Position numbers and translations under genes: made by a program. The notes beneath the pieces were generated by a model. It worked only from the letters and a program-made list of their open reading frames with translations, was not told the DNA's origin and searched no databases. Below are positions 12,649 to 25,157 of a stretch of DNA of 64,000 bases, in pieces; within the stretch, counting starts at the first letter, position 1; every line of letters starts with the position of its first letter. Source of the stretch: Trichodelitschia bisporula (taxonomy: Eukaryota > Ascomycota > Dothideomycetes > Phaeotrichales > Phaeotrichaceae); assembly GCA_010356995.1 (NCBI GenBank), contig ML996696.1, positions 984,713 to 1,048,712 of the forward strand, written 5' to 3'.

Positions 12649-13046
12649 CTACCTGCGTGCGCGGATTGCGGGGGATGCGGAGCGTTCGGCTGGAGCGGGT
12701 AGGGAAGGGGAACTGGTGGAATCAGCACGCGCAAAAGTACGAGTACACGGTGGAGGTCTTACGGTAGTAGGGAGTAGCGGATAGAGTTGGAGTTCAGTTA
12801 GCGTTGAAAGAGAGCAGAACTACTCCGTACCAAGGCGCAACAAAGGTAGAAAGGGCTGACGGAGCATGACGGAGGAACTCACTGTCCGTGGCGCATCCCG
12901 CATTGTGGCACCGCAAAATGTGGCTGGTGCGTCCGCCTCACATTTTGTGGCGGGAGAAGCTCGACTGTTGAACCAAAGCTCATATGACATTGTAGCTTCC
13001 TCGTACTCCACGCTCCCTCACCACCAACTTTCTCCACCGGCGCCGC
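12649..13046. promoter_or_regulatory. Shared divergent promoter region
   Basis: About 400 bp separate the divergent CRAL-TRIO and HAD/SAK genes, so both promoters must lie here. An inverted repeat centred on CACAAAATGTGAG-like arms (gcaaaatgtggc near 12914 and cacattttgtggc near 12940) is visible. No TATA box stands out. Confidence 0.45.
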
Positions 13047-14483
13047 ATGTCCAGTATGGCCTTCACATCGTCAAAACAGACTCCTTCCGTCGTGGCGTTG
13101 CAGCGCTGGTCATGTATCGACACACCGCTTCCGGAGGTGTCGCAAATCGAGGAGATCCACATCTACGACTTTGACAACACCCTTTTCCATACGCCTACGC
13201 CGAACAGAAAGCTGTGGCATTCTAGCGCCCTGGGAAAGCTCATGGGCGAAAGCATCTTCGCCAATGGTGGCTGGTGGCATGACCCCAGTGTTCTCGCGTC
13301 CACTGGGGAAGGCATCGAGAAGGAGGAGCCACGCGCGTGGGCAGGCTTCTGGAACGAGACGCTCGTTGAGCTGGTTCAGCTGTCGCGGCAGCAGGGTCAC
13401 GTCCTGACTGTGCTCCTTACAGGACGCGGTGAGCAGCGCTTTGCGGACCTGATCAAGCGGATGGTACGCAGCAAAGGCCTCAAGTTCGACATGATCTGCC
13501 TCAAGCGCGCCGACGGCTCAGCACCATATCCCACCACCATGGCATACAAGAAAAGCCTCATCAAGGAGATCATGCTTACATATCATCACGCGAGGGAAAT
13601 CCGCATCTACGAAGACCGGCAAAACCACGTTCGAGAGTTTCAGGAGTTCTTGTCGAAGTTCAATACGAACCCACTGGGCAGGCTCATTGATGGCAAAGTC
13701 ATTCCTGTTCGTGACCAGGCGAGCACGCTCGACAACGTGACCGAGGTTTGTGAGGTCCAGCGCATGGTAAATGCTCACAATGTCGCGTACCTCGCAGGCT
13801 CTCTGGGTAGCGGTGCCTTCCCATACCAGCTCAAAGCTGCCGTCGACCGCACGTGCTACGCACTGCAGCGAGCAGACACCGATAAGTTTCGGCCATTCGT
13901 TCCATCTGCAGCCGGAATTGACTTCGCAGCCGATGAAATGTTCATCTGCATGGGAGTCGCCCCTTCGCACATACTTAGCACTAGCGGCAAACTTGGCACG
14001 GCGGTGCGCTTCCGCGTTGATGCTGTTGGTAACTTGGAAACCCGAATTTGGGCCGCTCGTGTCATACCCCTTAAGGGCCAGGGGCGTCCGCGCAACATGA
14101 TTCTCGCAACTGCAACAGGCTCGGGCGCAACCTTTCGCGATATCAACCAAATCACAAACTGGCGGCCTGTCCACGGCATCGAGTTTGATGCTACAGTCAC
14201 GGAGAAGCAGCTCATCGTCATCGAACAGGAGTATCCCCCGGGCCAGGGCGCTCCCGAGCCCCAGCCCGAGATGATCAACGTCGACTCTCCGGCCCGGTCG
14301 CACCCACCGGCACAGCCCAAAGGCAACGGCACGCATGGCGGCCAACCGTACCGCGGCGGAAACGGGAATCGTGGCCGTGGTCAGCACCGTCGCGAGCCTA
14401 CCCGTGGAGGACGCGGCGGCGGGCACCGCGGAGGTGGTGGCGGTCGTCGTGGTCGCGGTCGCGGCCAGCGAGGTCGGTCCTGA
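13047..14483 (+). CDS. HAD-domain protein of the Swiss-Army-Knife RNA-repair type, with RG-rich tail
   Basis: Single-exon gene of 478 residues. The N-terminal half carries HAD-superfamily motifs: IYDFDNTLFHTP with the nucleophile Asp at residue 41, LLTGR at 124-128, YKKSLI with Lys at 168-169, and IYEDR with Asp at 190. The closest family I recognise is the HAD_SAK_1 domain, named for putative RNA-repair proteins of fungi. Residues from about 435 to the end are an RGG/RG-rich tail, typical of RNA-binding proteins. No ligase or kinase domain is seen, so a complete repair enzyme is not supported; a phosphatase acting on nucleic-acid ends is an inference. The ATG at 13047 follows a short leader in the divergent promoter. 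Confidence 0.8.
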   Translation: MSSMAFTSSKQTPSVVALQRWSCIDTPLPEVSQIEEIHIYDFDNTLFHTPTPNRKLWHSSALGKLMGESIFANGGWWHDPSVLASTGEGIEKEEPRAWAGFWNETLVELVQLSRQQGHVLTVLLTGRGEQRFADLIKRMVRSKGLKFDMICLKRADGSAPYPTTMAYKKSLIKEIMLTYHHAREIRIYEDRQNHVREFQEFLSKFNTNPLGRLIDGKVIPVRDQASTLDNVTEVCEVQRMVNAHNVAYLAGSLGSGAFPYQLKAAVDRTCYALQRADTDKFRPFVPSAAGIDFAADEMFICMGVAPSHILSTSGKLGTAVRFRVDAVGNLETRIWAARVIPLKGQGRPRNMILATATGSGATFRDINQITNWRPVHGIEFDATVTEKQLIVIEQEYPPGQGAPEPQPEMINVDSPARSHPPAQPKGNGTHGGQPYRGGNGNRGRGQHRREPTRGGRGGGHRGGGGGRRGRGRGQRGRS

Positions 14484-14999
14484 CTCTCATCGTCTTTTAT
14501 ATCACCTAACTTGGGCAAGGGTACACTGACTACGACGCCGGTGGCCACGGTCCGCGCTATCAAGGCGCACAAGATCTAACATATTGATTTCATCCTGATC
14601 CTTAGTGGAAAGGTGGGCATTGGGGGCGTTCGGTGGCATTTCTCAATCCAGACGGCAGTATACCCAGTTCTATCTTAGCAGCATCTGCCGGAGTTAAGGC
14701 GGTAGAAAAAAGTCTTGGGGCTATCGTCCAAGGTACATTTGTGTGCAACAGTGCTGTCGTCTGTAATCGTGAAATTGTTTGCCGCGCGGCCCACCACTCC
14801 CGCCTCCCGAGTAGTAAGCGCGACGGGGCCGCCTGCCAAGACCGTACCCCGGGCGCATTGCACTGGTCGAGCTTCATATCCGCTTCGCGATCCTCCATTC
14901 CATCTACCACTATTCTTCTCCACTCGATCTCCAAGTTGGTGAGGTGCGAGCCTCGGCGATGTTTGGGATTTCCGATTAGCACCTTCATTTCCCTCCAGC
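14484..14999. other. Intergenic region before UBP8
   Basis: About 500 bp. Open frames on the minus strand (14602-15097) run antisense into UBP8 exon 1 and have no domain. The region should contain the 3' end of the HAD gene and the UBP8 promoter. Confidence 0.5.
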
Positions 15000-16667
15000 A
15001 TGGCTGACACGGTGTCGGTGACCCCCCGGGCCGGGTCGCTGGCCTCGCCGAAGGTTAGCAAGACCAAGGCTCCCGCTGCGCAGGGCAACATTGCCAATGT
15101 GGCCTATGGCTGCGGTAAGTAGTGTGACTGCTTTGTTGTATGGTGCTAACAAGTCAGAACATATCCAGGCCTTCAAGCAATCCGGCGACAAGAGCTGGAA
15201 GACCTTCACCCAGCAGTACACTCAGATTGTCACGACGCTCCGGGAGAAGCCCAAGCTCATAGCGCAGACCTGCAAGGCCGCTCGGACGGATACATTCACC
15301 TCGCTGCGTCCTACATATCTCTGTGTCCAGTGCCCTGGGGTCTTCGCCAAAGACTCTATCCACGGGCACTGGAGCAGCCCGAAACAACACTCGTTCTTTG
15401 TCGAGTCGAGGTCCGGCCACCTCTTTTGCCACAACTGCGAGGACTTCGTCTATGACCCACAACTGGAGGGCATTCGTCTGCAGAGATCGGCTCGCAAGCG
15501 TAAATTCGACGATGTCCTCAATCACACGGCTGAGGATGCACGTGCTGTCGCCATAAACTCCACCTACGTGCCGTGCCGTGCAATCGGCCTGCGTGGTCTT
15601 TATAACATGGGGAACACGTGCTTCATGAGCGTTGTCGTGCAGAGCCTGCTTCATAATCCGCTCGTTCGGGCCTTTTACCTGTCAGAGGGTCACCGCTCGG
15701 CTGAGTGTAAGGTCGAGCACTGCACAAGCTGCGCCCTTGATGAGATATTCACCGAATTCCACTCTGTGGAGAAGACAGAGGGCTATGGTGCGGTGCCAAT
15801 GCTGCTAAATAGCTGGAAGAGCGCAGAAGTAAGTTGCCACTTCACTACTCTCATACTATACTAATCGAGCAGCATCTGGCCGGCTACCAGCAGCAGGATG
15901 CCCATGAGTACATGCAGTTCATCCTGAACTCACTGCATACGACCAACAATGGCACCTCCGGTACCGACTGCAGCTGTGCCATCCACAACATCTTCTATGG
16001 CAAGTTACAGTCTACTGTCACATGCGATGAGTGCAAGAACAAGACCCACACTGTTGAGGACTTTATGGATCTCTCCTTAGACTTGCGGATGCAGGCCAAG
16101 AAACGGAAGCTCAATGGCGAAGTGAAGCCCAAACCGGAGCAAGAAGCGATGCAGTTGAGCGAATGTCTTCAACGTTACACGAGCGAGGAAAATCTAGCCG
16201 CCGCTGAGTACACTTGCCAAAAATGTCAGAAGCAGCGCGACGCCACCAAGCAGCTAAGTATCAAGCGCCTTCCGCCTGTTGTTTCCATTCATCTCAAGGT
16301 ATGTTTTCCCGTAAACTTAAGCGAAGGGGAAATTGACCGTCAGCGCTTTTCCCATCTCAAGGAGAAATCGGCCAAGTTGGACACGCCTGTCCATTTCCCC
16401 CTAATGCTGGATATGGCTCTGTACTCGACACGCAACATTGTGCAGCCTAAGAAATCCCGGACAGAAGCGCCCCGCTCGCCTGTGTACTACGAGCTGTCGG
16501 CTGTTATCGTGCACAAGGGCGAAATCAACTCCGGCCACTATGTTAGCTTTGCGAGAGAGGGCCGCAACTGGTTCCTGTTCGACGACAGTAAGGTCGTGCT
16601 GGTCAACGAAGCCGAGGTGCTCGCTGCTCAGGCTTATCTGCTCCTTTACGTTACCGATGCTGTTTAG
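15000..16667 (+). CDS. UBP8: SAGA deubiquitinase Ubp8 (USP22-like)
   Basis: Ubiquitin-specific protease that removes ubiquitin from histone H2B as part of the SAGA deubiquitinating module. Four exons: 15000-15114, 15158-15828, 15873-16298 and 16344-16667, with introns of 43-45 nt, giving 511 residues. An N-terminal ZnF-UBP domain is visible (CVQCPGVF near residue 94, KQHSFFVESRSGHLFCHNC after it), as used by Ubp8 to dock on Sgf11/Sus1/Sgf73. The catalytic Cys box GLRGLYNMGNTCFM has Cys at 193, a QQQDAHEYMQF motif follows at the exon 2/3 junction, and the His box NSGHYVSFA has His at 469. Two CxxC pairs inside the catalytic domain (CDECKN, CQKCQK) look like the structural zinc site. The third intron is in frame and without stops, so it could be missed. 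Length and domain order match the family. Confidence 0.93.
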
Positions 16668-16961
16668 TGTGGGTTGGCACGGCGTTGGTAGGGCATAAAA
16701 TGGCGTTCGCATTCATGAGATGGATAGCAAATGACGGATACTTTGGTGTACGGTTGACATTATGATGGCCGGCGCATCGATGTTTATCATAGCGGGAGTT
16801 TTATGTAGTACCAACGTCCGTTTAATTGCCTAATGCTCAGTTACCCGTGACTTGGCGCCTCCGCGCCTCCGCATTGTTTACACCTCCTCTTGGCACATCA
16901 CAACCCAGCGACAACAAACCCCTCACTACATCCTACGTCAACCACACCTACAACAACCACT

Positions 16962-19900
16962 ATGTCGGCCGCCTCTCCCGTTCGACCTTCGCGGCGCGCC
17001 GCCGCCGCCCGCCGCCCTGCAATCCACGATTCCGATAGCGACGACGAGAATCAGAACCTCAGTGAGCCCGAGGAGGAGGAATACACACCCGCACCCGCGC
17101 GCAGCACACGGCGACGCACCACAGCTGCCGATGTAGCGACACCAAAGACAGCAACTCGCACGCGCAAGCCTCGGGCCAGTGCTGCACCCAGCGTCGAACC
17201 CTCACAGATGTTCGATCCCGAACAGAGCGCCCTCGGCGAGCCTATATCGCCGTCAAAACGCGCGCGTAAGCCTCGTGCCAGTGCTGCGGTGAAACCTGCC
17301 GCGCGTGGGAAGAGTCGTGCGACTATGCCACCTACGCCGCAGCCGACGGTTTCGCCGGAGCCGGGGGATGAGATGGAGGGCGTGGAGTACAGCCAAGATG
17401 CCAGTCGGCTCGAAGTCAAGCATGAGGCGACGCCGCTGGGGGACATCACAGAGACTGCGGTCAATGAGGTGGAGCGGAGGGCCCCGGTCGGCAAGATCGA
17501 TGCCAATATCACCATGCTGGAGCGGCCGATGGACATTGTCGTGCGGACGCGCGCTGCCGGAATTCCTACTGTGCAGCAGTCGGCGGCGGCTGGGCCGCAA
17601 AGCCGGATCGTCATCACGTACCTGACGTTGACCAACTTCAAGAGCTACGCCGGCAAGCAGGTCGTTGGCCCTTTCCACTCATCGTTTTCGTCGGTGGTCG
17701 GACCGAACGGCTCGGGCAAGTCCAATGTCATCGACTCGTTGCTGTTTGTGTTCGGTTTCCGCGCGAGCAAGATGCGGCAGGGCAAAATCTCGGCGCTGAT
17801 TCACAGCTCGTCTGCCTTTCCGGACCTCGACTACTGCGAGGTGGAGGTGCAGTTCCAGGAAGTTCGCGACTTGCCGGACGGGACGGCTGAAGTGGTGCCC
17901 AACTCGCAGCTTGCCATCTCGCGGCGTGCGTTCAAGAACAATTCGAGCAGCTACTACATCAACGGCAAGACGTCCAACTTCACCGTCGTGACGACGCTTC
18001 TCCGGGATCGTGGTGTCGACTTGGACCACAAGCGCTTTCTTATTCTTCAGGGCGAGGTCGAGTCGATTGCTCAAATGAAGCCCAAGGCTGGCAACGAACA
18101 CGAGGACGGGCTTTTGGAGTACCTCGAGGACATCATTGGCACATCAAAGTACAAGACCCCAATCGAGGAGTCGGTAGCACAGGTTGAGGAGCTTAACGAT
18201 GTGTGCGCCGAGAAAAACTCCCGGGTGCAGCATGTGGAGAAGGAACGCAACAGTCTCGAGGACAAGAAGAACAAGGCGTTGGCCTACATTCGCGCTGAAA
18301 ATGAGTTGGCGCTCAAGAAGGCTTCGTTGTACCAGATCTACACTGAAGCATGCAACAATACTTTAGAAGTCTCACAGGAATCGGCCGCAAAGATCCAGGC
18401 CGAACTCGAGGAGGAAGTCCAAAAGCATGAGGGCAATGAAGAAGAAATCAAGCGCCTGGAGAAAGAGTACAAGACTGGGTCCAAGCAGTACGAGAAGCTC
18501 GAGGCCCAAAACCAAACTGTGCTCAAGGAGGCTGCCAAGCTGGAAAAGGAGCAGGTCAAGCTTGAGGAGAAGAAGAAGTTTCTCGTCAACAAACAGAAGA
18601 AGCTGGAAAAGAGCCTCGAGTCCAGCAAGTTCGCCATCTCCGAGGCCGAGGTCATGTTCAAGCGCCATACCGATGACATTGCCCGCAACACCACCCAGAT
18701 TGAGGGCTTTCAGTCTGATGTGACCCGCGAGGAAAAGGAACTGGCATCGATTCGCGAGAGCCTTAAGGGCAAGACTCAAGGACTGTCAGATCAAATCACT
18801 GCGAAGCAAAAGTCACTGGAGCCGTGGAAAGAGCTACTCAACACTAAGCAGTCTGCTATCGCCGTGGCCCAGAGTGAGCTTGAGATTTTGCAAGAAAAGG
18901 AAAACGCCGGCGCCAATGCCGTGACCGAAATCGAAGCTAAGATTGCGGACACCGAAGAGACAAAGCAGACGAAGGCTGCTGAGCTGAGTGAATGTGAGGC
19001 TCAGCGCGTCAGTCTTGAGAAGCAACTGCGCCGGGTGCAGGCCGAGCTCGACGAGATGGCCAAGCAGGAGCCGGCGTTGCGTTCGAAGCTCTCGGATTCC
19101 CGTCAGAAGGCGGACGAGGCGCGATCTAGTCTCTCTGCCAGCCAGACGCAAGGCAACGTCTTGACAGGGCTTATGCGACTGAAGGAGTCTGGCCGCATCA
19201 ACGGTTTCCACGGTCGCCTCGGAAATCTGGGAGCTATCGATGCCAAGTACGATGTTGCTATTTCGACCGCCTGTCCCCAGCTAGACAATCTCGTCGTGGA
19301 CTCCGTGGAAGTCGGTCAGCAGTGCATCGACTATCTACGCAAGAACAACCTTGGCCGTGGAAACTTCATCCTCCTTGACCGCCTCGCTCGAAGAGACCTC
19401 AGCCAGATCAAGACACCAGAGAACGTGCCTCGTCTATTCGACCTCGTCAAGCCGAAGGACGAGATCTTCCAGCCCGCCTTCTTCAGCGTCCTCCAAAACA
19501 CGCTCGTTGCCAAAGACCTTGGGCAAGCGAACCGCATAGCTTACGGTGCGCAGCGATGGCGAGTGGTTACGCTCGACGGCCAGCTCATCGACAAGTCTGG
19601 TACCATGAGCGGTGGCGGCACGCGTGTGGCCAAGGGCGGCATGTCGTCCAAACTCACTGCCGAAGTCTCACGGGAACAGGTGGGCCGGCTGGAAGTCGAC
19701 CGCGATGCGCTAGAAAAGGAGTTCCAGGAGTTCCAGAAACGACAGCAGGAGCTGGAGCGCACGCACCGCGAGTTGTCTGGTCAGATTCCACAGCTCGAGA
19801 CCCAGGCGCAGAAGCTGCAACTGGAGATGGAGAGCTTTGATCGCAATATTGCTGACGCGAAACGCCGGATCCAGGAGCTCAACGCCGAACAGCGCAGCTC

Positions 19901-21277
19901 TAAGACTGACAGCGCGCGGATGGGCACCTTGCAAAAGACAATCGCCGGCGTGGAGAAAGAGATTGCTAAGCTGCACACCGAAACCGCCGGTGTGGAAGAG
20001 GAGATTAAGGCTTTGCAAGACAAGATCATGGAGATTGGCGGTATCAAGCTGCGAAGCCAGAAAGCCAAGGTCGACGGCCTCAAGGAACAGATTGATACCC
20101 TTGCTGATGAAATGTCATCCGCTGAAGTCTCGCGTGCCAAAGCGGAGAAGCAGAAGACGAAGTTCGAAAAGGCTTACGTTGAGGCTGAGACAGAGATTGA
20201 GAACGCCGGCGCAGAGCGGGAAAAGCTGGAGGCTGAGCTTGCGCAGCACAATCGGAATGCAGCTGGCACCCGCGAAGCCGCTGAGACGGCGCAGGAGGAG
20301 CTCAACGCCAAAAAGGACGAGCTGAAGACTCTCAAGGCCATGCTGGACGAAAAGACGGCGGAGCTTAACGAAACCCGCGCTGTCGAAATCGAGATGCGCA
20401 ACCGGCTCGAGGAGAACTTAAAGGTCGTCAACGATGCACAGAAGAAGCTAGCTCACTGGCAGGAGAAGCTCGGCAAGCTCGGCCTCCAGAACATCACCGA
20501 ACATGGGGAGGAGCTGAAACCCGAGCCTCTACCAGTGCACAGCAGCGACGAGTTGGCCGATATGGACCAGCGCGAGCTCAAAGAGGAGATTGAGGAGCTT
20601 GAGGTTCAACTGCAGAATGTCAACGTTGAGCTTGGTGTTTTGGCCGAGTATCGCCGCCGTGTAGAGGAGTACACCACGCGGAGTGCTGATCTCGCAGTTG
20701 CCGTGGCCAGCCGTGATGAGGCAAAGAAGCGGTGCGACGAGCTCCGGCGTTTACGACTGGAAGGCTTCATGGAGGGCTTCAGCATCATCTCGCTTCGTCT
20801 CAAGGAGATGTACCAGATGATCACCATGGGCGGCAATGCGGAGCTCGAGCTCGTTGACAGTCTTGACCCCTTCTCCGAAGGCATCTTGTTTTCGGTGATG
20901 CCTCCCAAGAAGAGTTGGAAGAACATTGGCAACTTGAGCGGTGGTGAGAAGACGCTGAGCAGCTTGGCGCTGGTGTTCGCTTTACATCACTACAAGCCGA
21001 CGCCGCTGTACGTGATGGACGAGATTGACGCGGCGCTTGACTTCAGAAACGTCTCCATTGTGGCCAGTTACATCAAGGAGCGGACGAAGAACGCACAGTT
21101 CATCGTCATCTCTTTGCGCAACAACATGTTTGAGCTGGCCTCGCGTCTTGTAGGGGTCTACAAGGTCAATCATATGGTGAGTCGCCCGATATACTCTAGA
21201 GCTCCCGTGCTAACAGAAGCCAGACGAAGAGTGTGACGATTGAGAACCGGGACTATTTGACGGGTGGAGCGGCATGA
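16962..21277 (+). CDS. SMC4: Condensin subunit SMC4
   Basis: Core ATPase of condensin, which pairs with SMC2 to compact mitotic chromosomes. Exon 1 is 16962-21176 and exon 2 is 21224-21277, separated by a 47 nt intron; the product is 1422 residues. Domains in order: a basic, disordered N-terminal region (about 1-220, with acidic and KPRAS-type motifs), the Walker A head GPNGSGKSNVIDSLLFVFG at about 247, a long coiled coil, a hinge at about 730-890 (GRLGNLGAIDAKYDVAIST region), a second coiled coil, and the C-terminal head with the signature NLSGGEKTLSSLALVFAL at about 1324 and Walker B YVMDEIDAALD at about 1348. The ATG at 16962 was chosen over an upstream TTG-initiated extension. The final exon restores the family C terminus TKSVTIENRDYLTG. 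Confidence 0.95.
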
Positions 21278-21885
21278 ACTGAAGCGAAATGAACTGGATT
21301 CCGGTGTTAGGTGTTTGAAAATTAGCATTGGGGGCAACGAAGGCATGTACTGGAATAATGACGGTTGGGAATGGATATGATTCGGTCTTGCTATCGTGAT
21401 ATGATTCAGGTGCAACAGAGATGAAATCACGCCACCAAGCGGTACCGACCGTCGAGAATATTAGCCTGCTTTCCCACTCAACTTCACTTTTGGTTTTCTC
21501 AAACATTATCAACTCGCTCGAGCTTACCAATGCCTTCGCCACATGATATCAGCCACATCCACCATGGTGCCTGGCGTCCCCGCCTTGGAGTGAGACCCGC
21601 GGGGCACCAGACAACTCCGGCGCTTCACCCCTCCTCCTCCCCCTCCTCGCCCCTTCACCCAGCCCCAACGAACCCTCCGCTCACGGGAACCGCAGGATCA
21701 AACCTTTCCTCATGGCCCGGTAAACTCACTGCTGGTTATCACTCGGCAAGCGTATCCTCTGCTCTGACCATCTCATTAAGTTCTGCCTCTTATCATAGCG
21801 CAGCCTTGCAATATATTCACCCTCGCTCAGCCTCCTGCTTATACCCCTCGCTTTTATTTGTATCCAGACACCTTCGCGGTTGAAT
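21278..21885. other. Intergenic region between SMC4 and the AMMECR1 gene
   Basis: About 600 bp, pyrimidine-rich on the plus strand from 21620 to 21880, as is common ahead of fungal start codons. No gene or RNA is evident. Confidence 0.5.
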
Positions 21886-22762
21886 ATGACGTCCCCCGCT
21901 CAGTGTGCCTTCTGCTTCGAGGTGCTTTCTGCCAGCCTCGAGAAACGTGCAGCACTTTCTCTCTATGTCGTTGAGGATCTATGGGCACAATTCGAAGCCG
22001 CCGACGAGGAGGATGTGACGGATGAGCCACACCAGAACCCCGCTCTGGCGGTCCTCGGTAATCGCCTAGCAGTATCGACACCCTCGACTTCGTCATCCAA
22101 CAGCGCGTCCGCCGCTTCCAGCACACCCTCAGTCAATACCACCGCCTCGTCGGCAACGTCTCTGTCTTCACGCTCGCCTCTCGACCGCCTCCGGGGCGAG
22201 AAGCGGGAAGAGTTTCCGCTCTTCGTGACATGGGACAAGATCAGTGCGCGCGGCAAAAGCCTGCGCGGTTGCATCGGCACCTTTGAACCACATGAACTAG
22301 ACGATGGACTGCGTAGCTACGCGCTGACTTCGTGAGTGATGTCGTCCCGGTCTACATATGCAGACATCTAACAGCCACAGTGCCCTTGATGATACTCGCT
22401 TCAACCCCGTCTCTGCCCGCGAACTGCCCTCTCTCGAGTGCAGCGTCACCCTTCTCACCGACTTCGAACCTGCGGCCGATGCTATGGACTGGGAGATTGG
22501 GAAACATGGCCTTCGCATCTCCTTCACGTACCACGGCCGCCGCTTCGGCGCAACATACCTGCCCGACGTGGCGAAGGAGCAAGGCTGGACGAAGGAGGAG
22601 ACTCTGGTCAGCCTGATGCGCAAGGCCGGCTGGGGTGGGCGGAGCAGCGAGTGGAGCAAGGTCAACCTGCAGGTTATCAGATACCAAGGGCGTAAGGCTT
22701 CTCTAGACTACAAGACATGGCGCGAGTGGAGGGACTGGGTGGAGGAGACGGGGCGCGACTGA
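21886..22762 (+). CDS. AMMECR1-domain protein
   Basis: Conserved eukaryotic/archaeal protein of unknown biochemical role. Exons 21886-22331 and 22375-22762 with a 43 nt intron give 277 residues. The AMMECR1 hallmark LRGCIGTF occurs at residues 126-133, followed across the splice by SYALTSHSALDDTRFNPVS and later by DWEIGKHG, GATYLPDVAKEQGW and ETLVSLMRKAGWGG, all in family order. A Ser/Thr-rich insert of about 50 residues (near 65-105) interrupts the N-terminal part of the domain. The ATG at 21886 is preferred because the only upstream in-frame alternative is TTG. Confidence 0.92.
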
Positions 22763-23265
22763 TATGGACTGTAGGTAATGAGTGAAATGCGATGGGATAT
22801 CGGTTGGAAAGGCGTGCATCATAGATTGACTTATTGCGATGCTCTTATTTCACGGTATGTAACAGCGTAATACGGTTCGTAGATCTCGAATATCACGAGC
22901 ATTGTTCCCCTCTGTTATGAGTTGCATAGGAAGGCTGAGAGCAGAGTGTTCCCGTCACGTTTAGGGGTTTCACAGCGGGTACCCCGCCTAAACTCTGGGG
23001 CCTAGCCGCCCCCCCAACCCCCCATAACTTTAGCGGCCGACCCTTTGCGCTCACCGCAAGCAGCCAAGGCACTGACCAACCAGGGGGGACTCTTGTCCTT
23101 TCAACTTTCTCAACAACGCTAGAAAGTGCCCCTCCCCTTCTCCACCGTCGTCATTGTCCACCACCGTGCAAAGTCGACTCCTCTCCACCCACCCGGCCTT
23201 GTTGCCCGCCTTTATCATTTGCCAACTACACAAATTCCCTAGGCATTCTTAGCACTCTGCTCGCC
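22763..23265. other. Intergenic region before SEC14
   Basis: About 500 bp with C-rich and CT-rich tracts from 22990 to 23260 that probably form the SEC14 promoter and leader. No gene is seen. Confidence 0.5.
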
Positions 23266-24403
23266 ATGGCCGCTCCCGCCAAACACGAAGTCCAGCTGGA
23301 CCCAAAGTACGACAACTTCGACCACCCTGTCGTCGCTCCCGCACCGCAGAATGGCCACCCGGGCTATACCACGCCCCAGCAAGACGCGCAGCTGTTCCAG
23401 TTGCGGTCGATTCTCGAGCAGGAGGGCTACACTGAGCGGCTCGACACTCTGACGCTGCTTCGCTTCCTGCGGGCGCGCAAGTTCGACGTTCAGCTGGCCA
23501 AGAAGATGTAATAGAAGCCTGCCGTGTATGCACCTACTCACAGGTATAGGTTCGTCGAGTGCGAAAAGTGGCGGAAGGAGTTTGGTGGTGGCGTGGACGA
23601 TCTCGTCCGGACATTCGAGTACCCTGAGAAGGAGAAGATCTTTGCATACTACCCACAGTACTACCACAAGACGGACAAGGTGCGCAAGAGTTCATGCTGC
23701 TGCGGGCAAAAAGCTAACGTCATAGGACGGGCGCCCCATCTACATCGAGCACCTGGGCAAGATTGACCTCGCCGCCATGAACAAGATCACGACGGACGAG
23801 AGAATGCTGCAGAACCTGGTGTGCGAGTACGAGAAGCTGGCGGACCCGCGTCTGCCGGCGTGCTCGCGTAAGGTTGGCTCGCTGCTCGAGACGTGCTGCA
23901 CCATCATGGACGCAAAGGGCGTGAGCATCGGCTCTGTGCCGTCGGTGTACGGCTACCTCCAGCGCGCGTCCGCCATCTCGCAGAACTACTACCCCGAGCG
24001 GCTCGGTAAGATGTACCTCATTAATGCGCCGTGGGGCTTCTCGACCGTCTTCAGCGTCATCAAGCGCTTCCTCGACCCCGTCACCGTGGCCAAGATCCAC
24101 GTGCTAGGCAGCGGCTACGAGAAGGAGCTGCTCGCCCAGGTGCCCAAGGAGAATCTGCCGAAGTCGCTTGGTGGATCTTGCGAATGTGCCGGCGGGTGCA
24201 TGTTCAGCGACCAGGGCCCGTGGCAGGAGGAGCAGTGGGCCCGGCCGCCGAAGTGGGCGAGCAAGCCAGCAGCGAAGACGGACGCGCAGACCGATGTGCC
24301 GGCTGTGGGCGTTTCGGAGGGAGTGCTCCAGAACATCGACGTAAAGGATGCGGTTCCTGCTCCCACGGATGTGGCTGCGGCGCCCGCGGGTGCGACGGTT
24401 TAG
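23266..24403 (+). CDS. SEC14: Phosphatidylinositol/phosphatidylcholine transfer protein Sec14
   Basis: Cytosolic PI/PC exchange protein that supports Golgi secretion by matching lipid composition to PI4P synthesis. Exons 23266-23507, 23544-23679 and 23726-24403 with introns of 36 and 46 nt give 351 residues. Family features are clear: [11 protein letters not shown] at about 65-75, then [30 protein letters not shown] (formed across intron 2), [18 protein letters not shown], and the lipid-gating part [20 protein letters not shown], with a C-terminal LPKSLGG block. The last 70 residues are Ala/Pro/Val-rich and divergent. Intron 1, at 36 nt, is among the shortest in the window; its removal is required to keep [13 protein letters not shown] intact. 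Confidence 0.93.
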
Positions 24404-25157
24404 GGACGGATATCACGCTAGCGGAGTGGGGGTTGCAGCTGATAATTCATCACGGCTTCTTTTTTACGCTAGATGGACTTTTTGTGGTGCCAGTGCGAAG
24501 CATTGTCGCGGCTCTTGCGACGCCCTGATCCTCTTTTGCCTCGCGGGTTTGCCCCGAGACACCTCTTCTGCGATGGGATCTGATTCTTTTTTGCCATAGA
24601 GCTTTCCCTTAGCGGCCGTCGACGACGGACTGTCGGTTCAAAAGCAGACGGCGAGTATTACCATGATCTGAGAAGTGACTGAGCCTTTTAGTGCAGCGTA
24701 ACACATGTGCCGTCGACATCATCTAGCCGTGGAGCATGACCGCTGCAAGGGTCGGGAATATACCCGGCTTGTCGCTAAGCGTCATACCGACATCTGCATC
24801 ATTTATCCAACCAATCCGCCTCGCCGAGAAGACGTCCTACCGGCTTCTTCACGCTCATAGGCCATCGTTCCTCTCGGCTCCTCTTGGACCACTGGCGGTG
24901 TCGCCGACCGCATGGCTGTCATGCAAGCGCCACAGCCGAGTTGTCGCCTGCACAGCCCCGCTGCCCCTCCCAACGTATATCATCCCCCCATGCTAGGTCA
25001 TCTGGCATCTGGTGAGTTTGCTCTATCGATCTGCTGTTGCAAAAAATCGCTTTCGTTGCAAACCTCCAACTCATCGCCATCTTCACATCTCCTCGCGTTT
25101 CATCTCACCTTGTGCGCCATATCCACACCCTCAGCCTCGCCCCGCAAACCACCCACC
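24404..25157. other. Intergenic region before the proline-rich gene
   Basis: About 750 bp. An ATG at 24912 is in frame with the downstream gene, but the 82-codon extension has a leader-like composition, so the region is regarded as 3' UTR of SEC14 plus promoter and 5' leader of the next gene. Confidence 0.45.

Noticed and set aside
13518-14426. 302-codon minus-strand frame
   Set aside because: It is antisense to the HAD/SAK gene, whose plus-strand motifs are clear.
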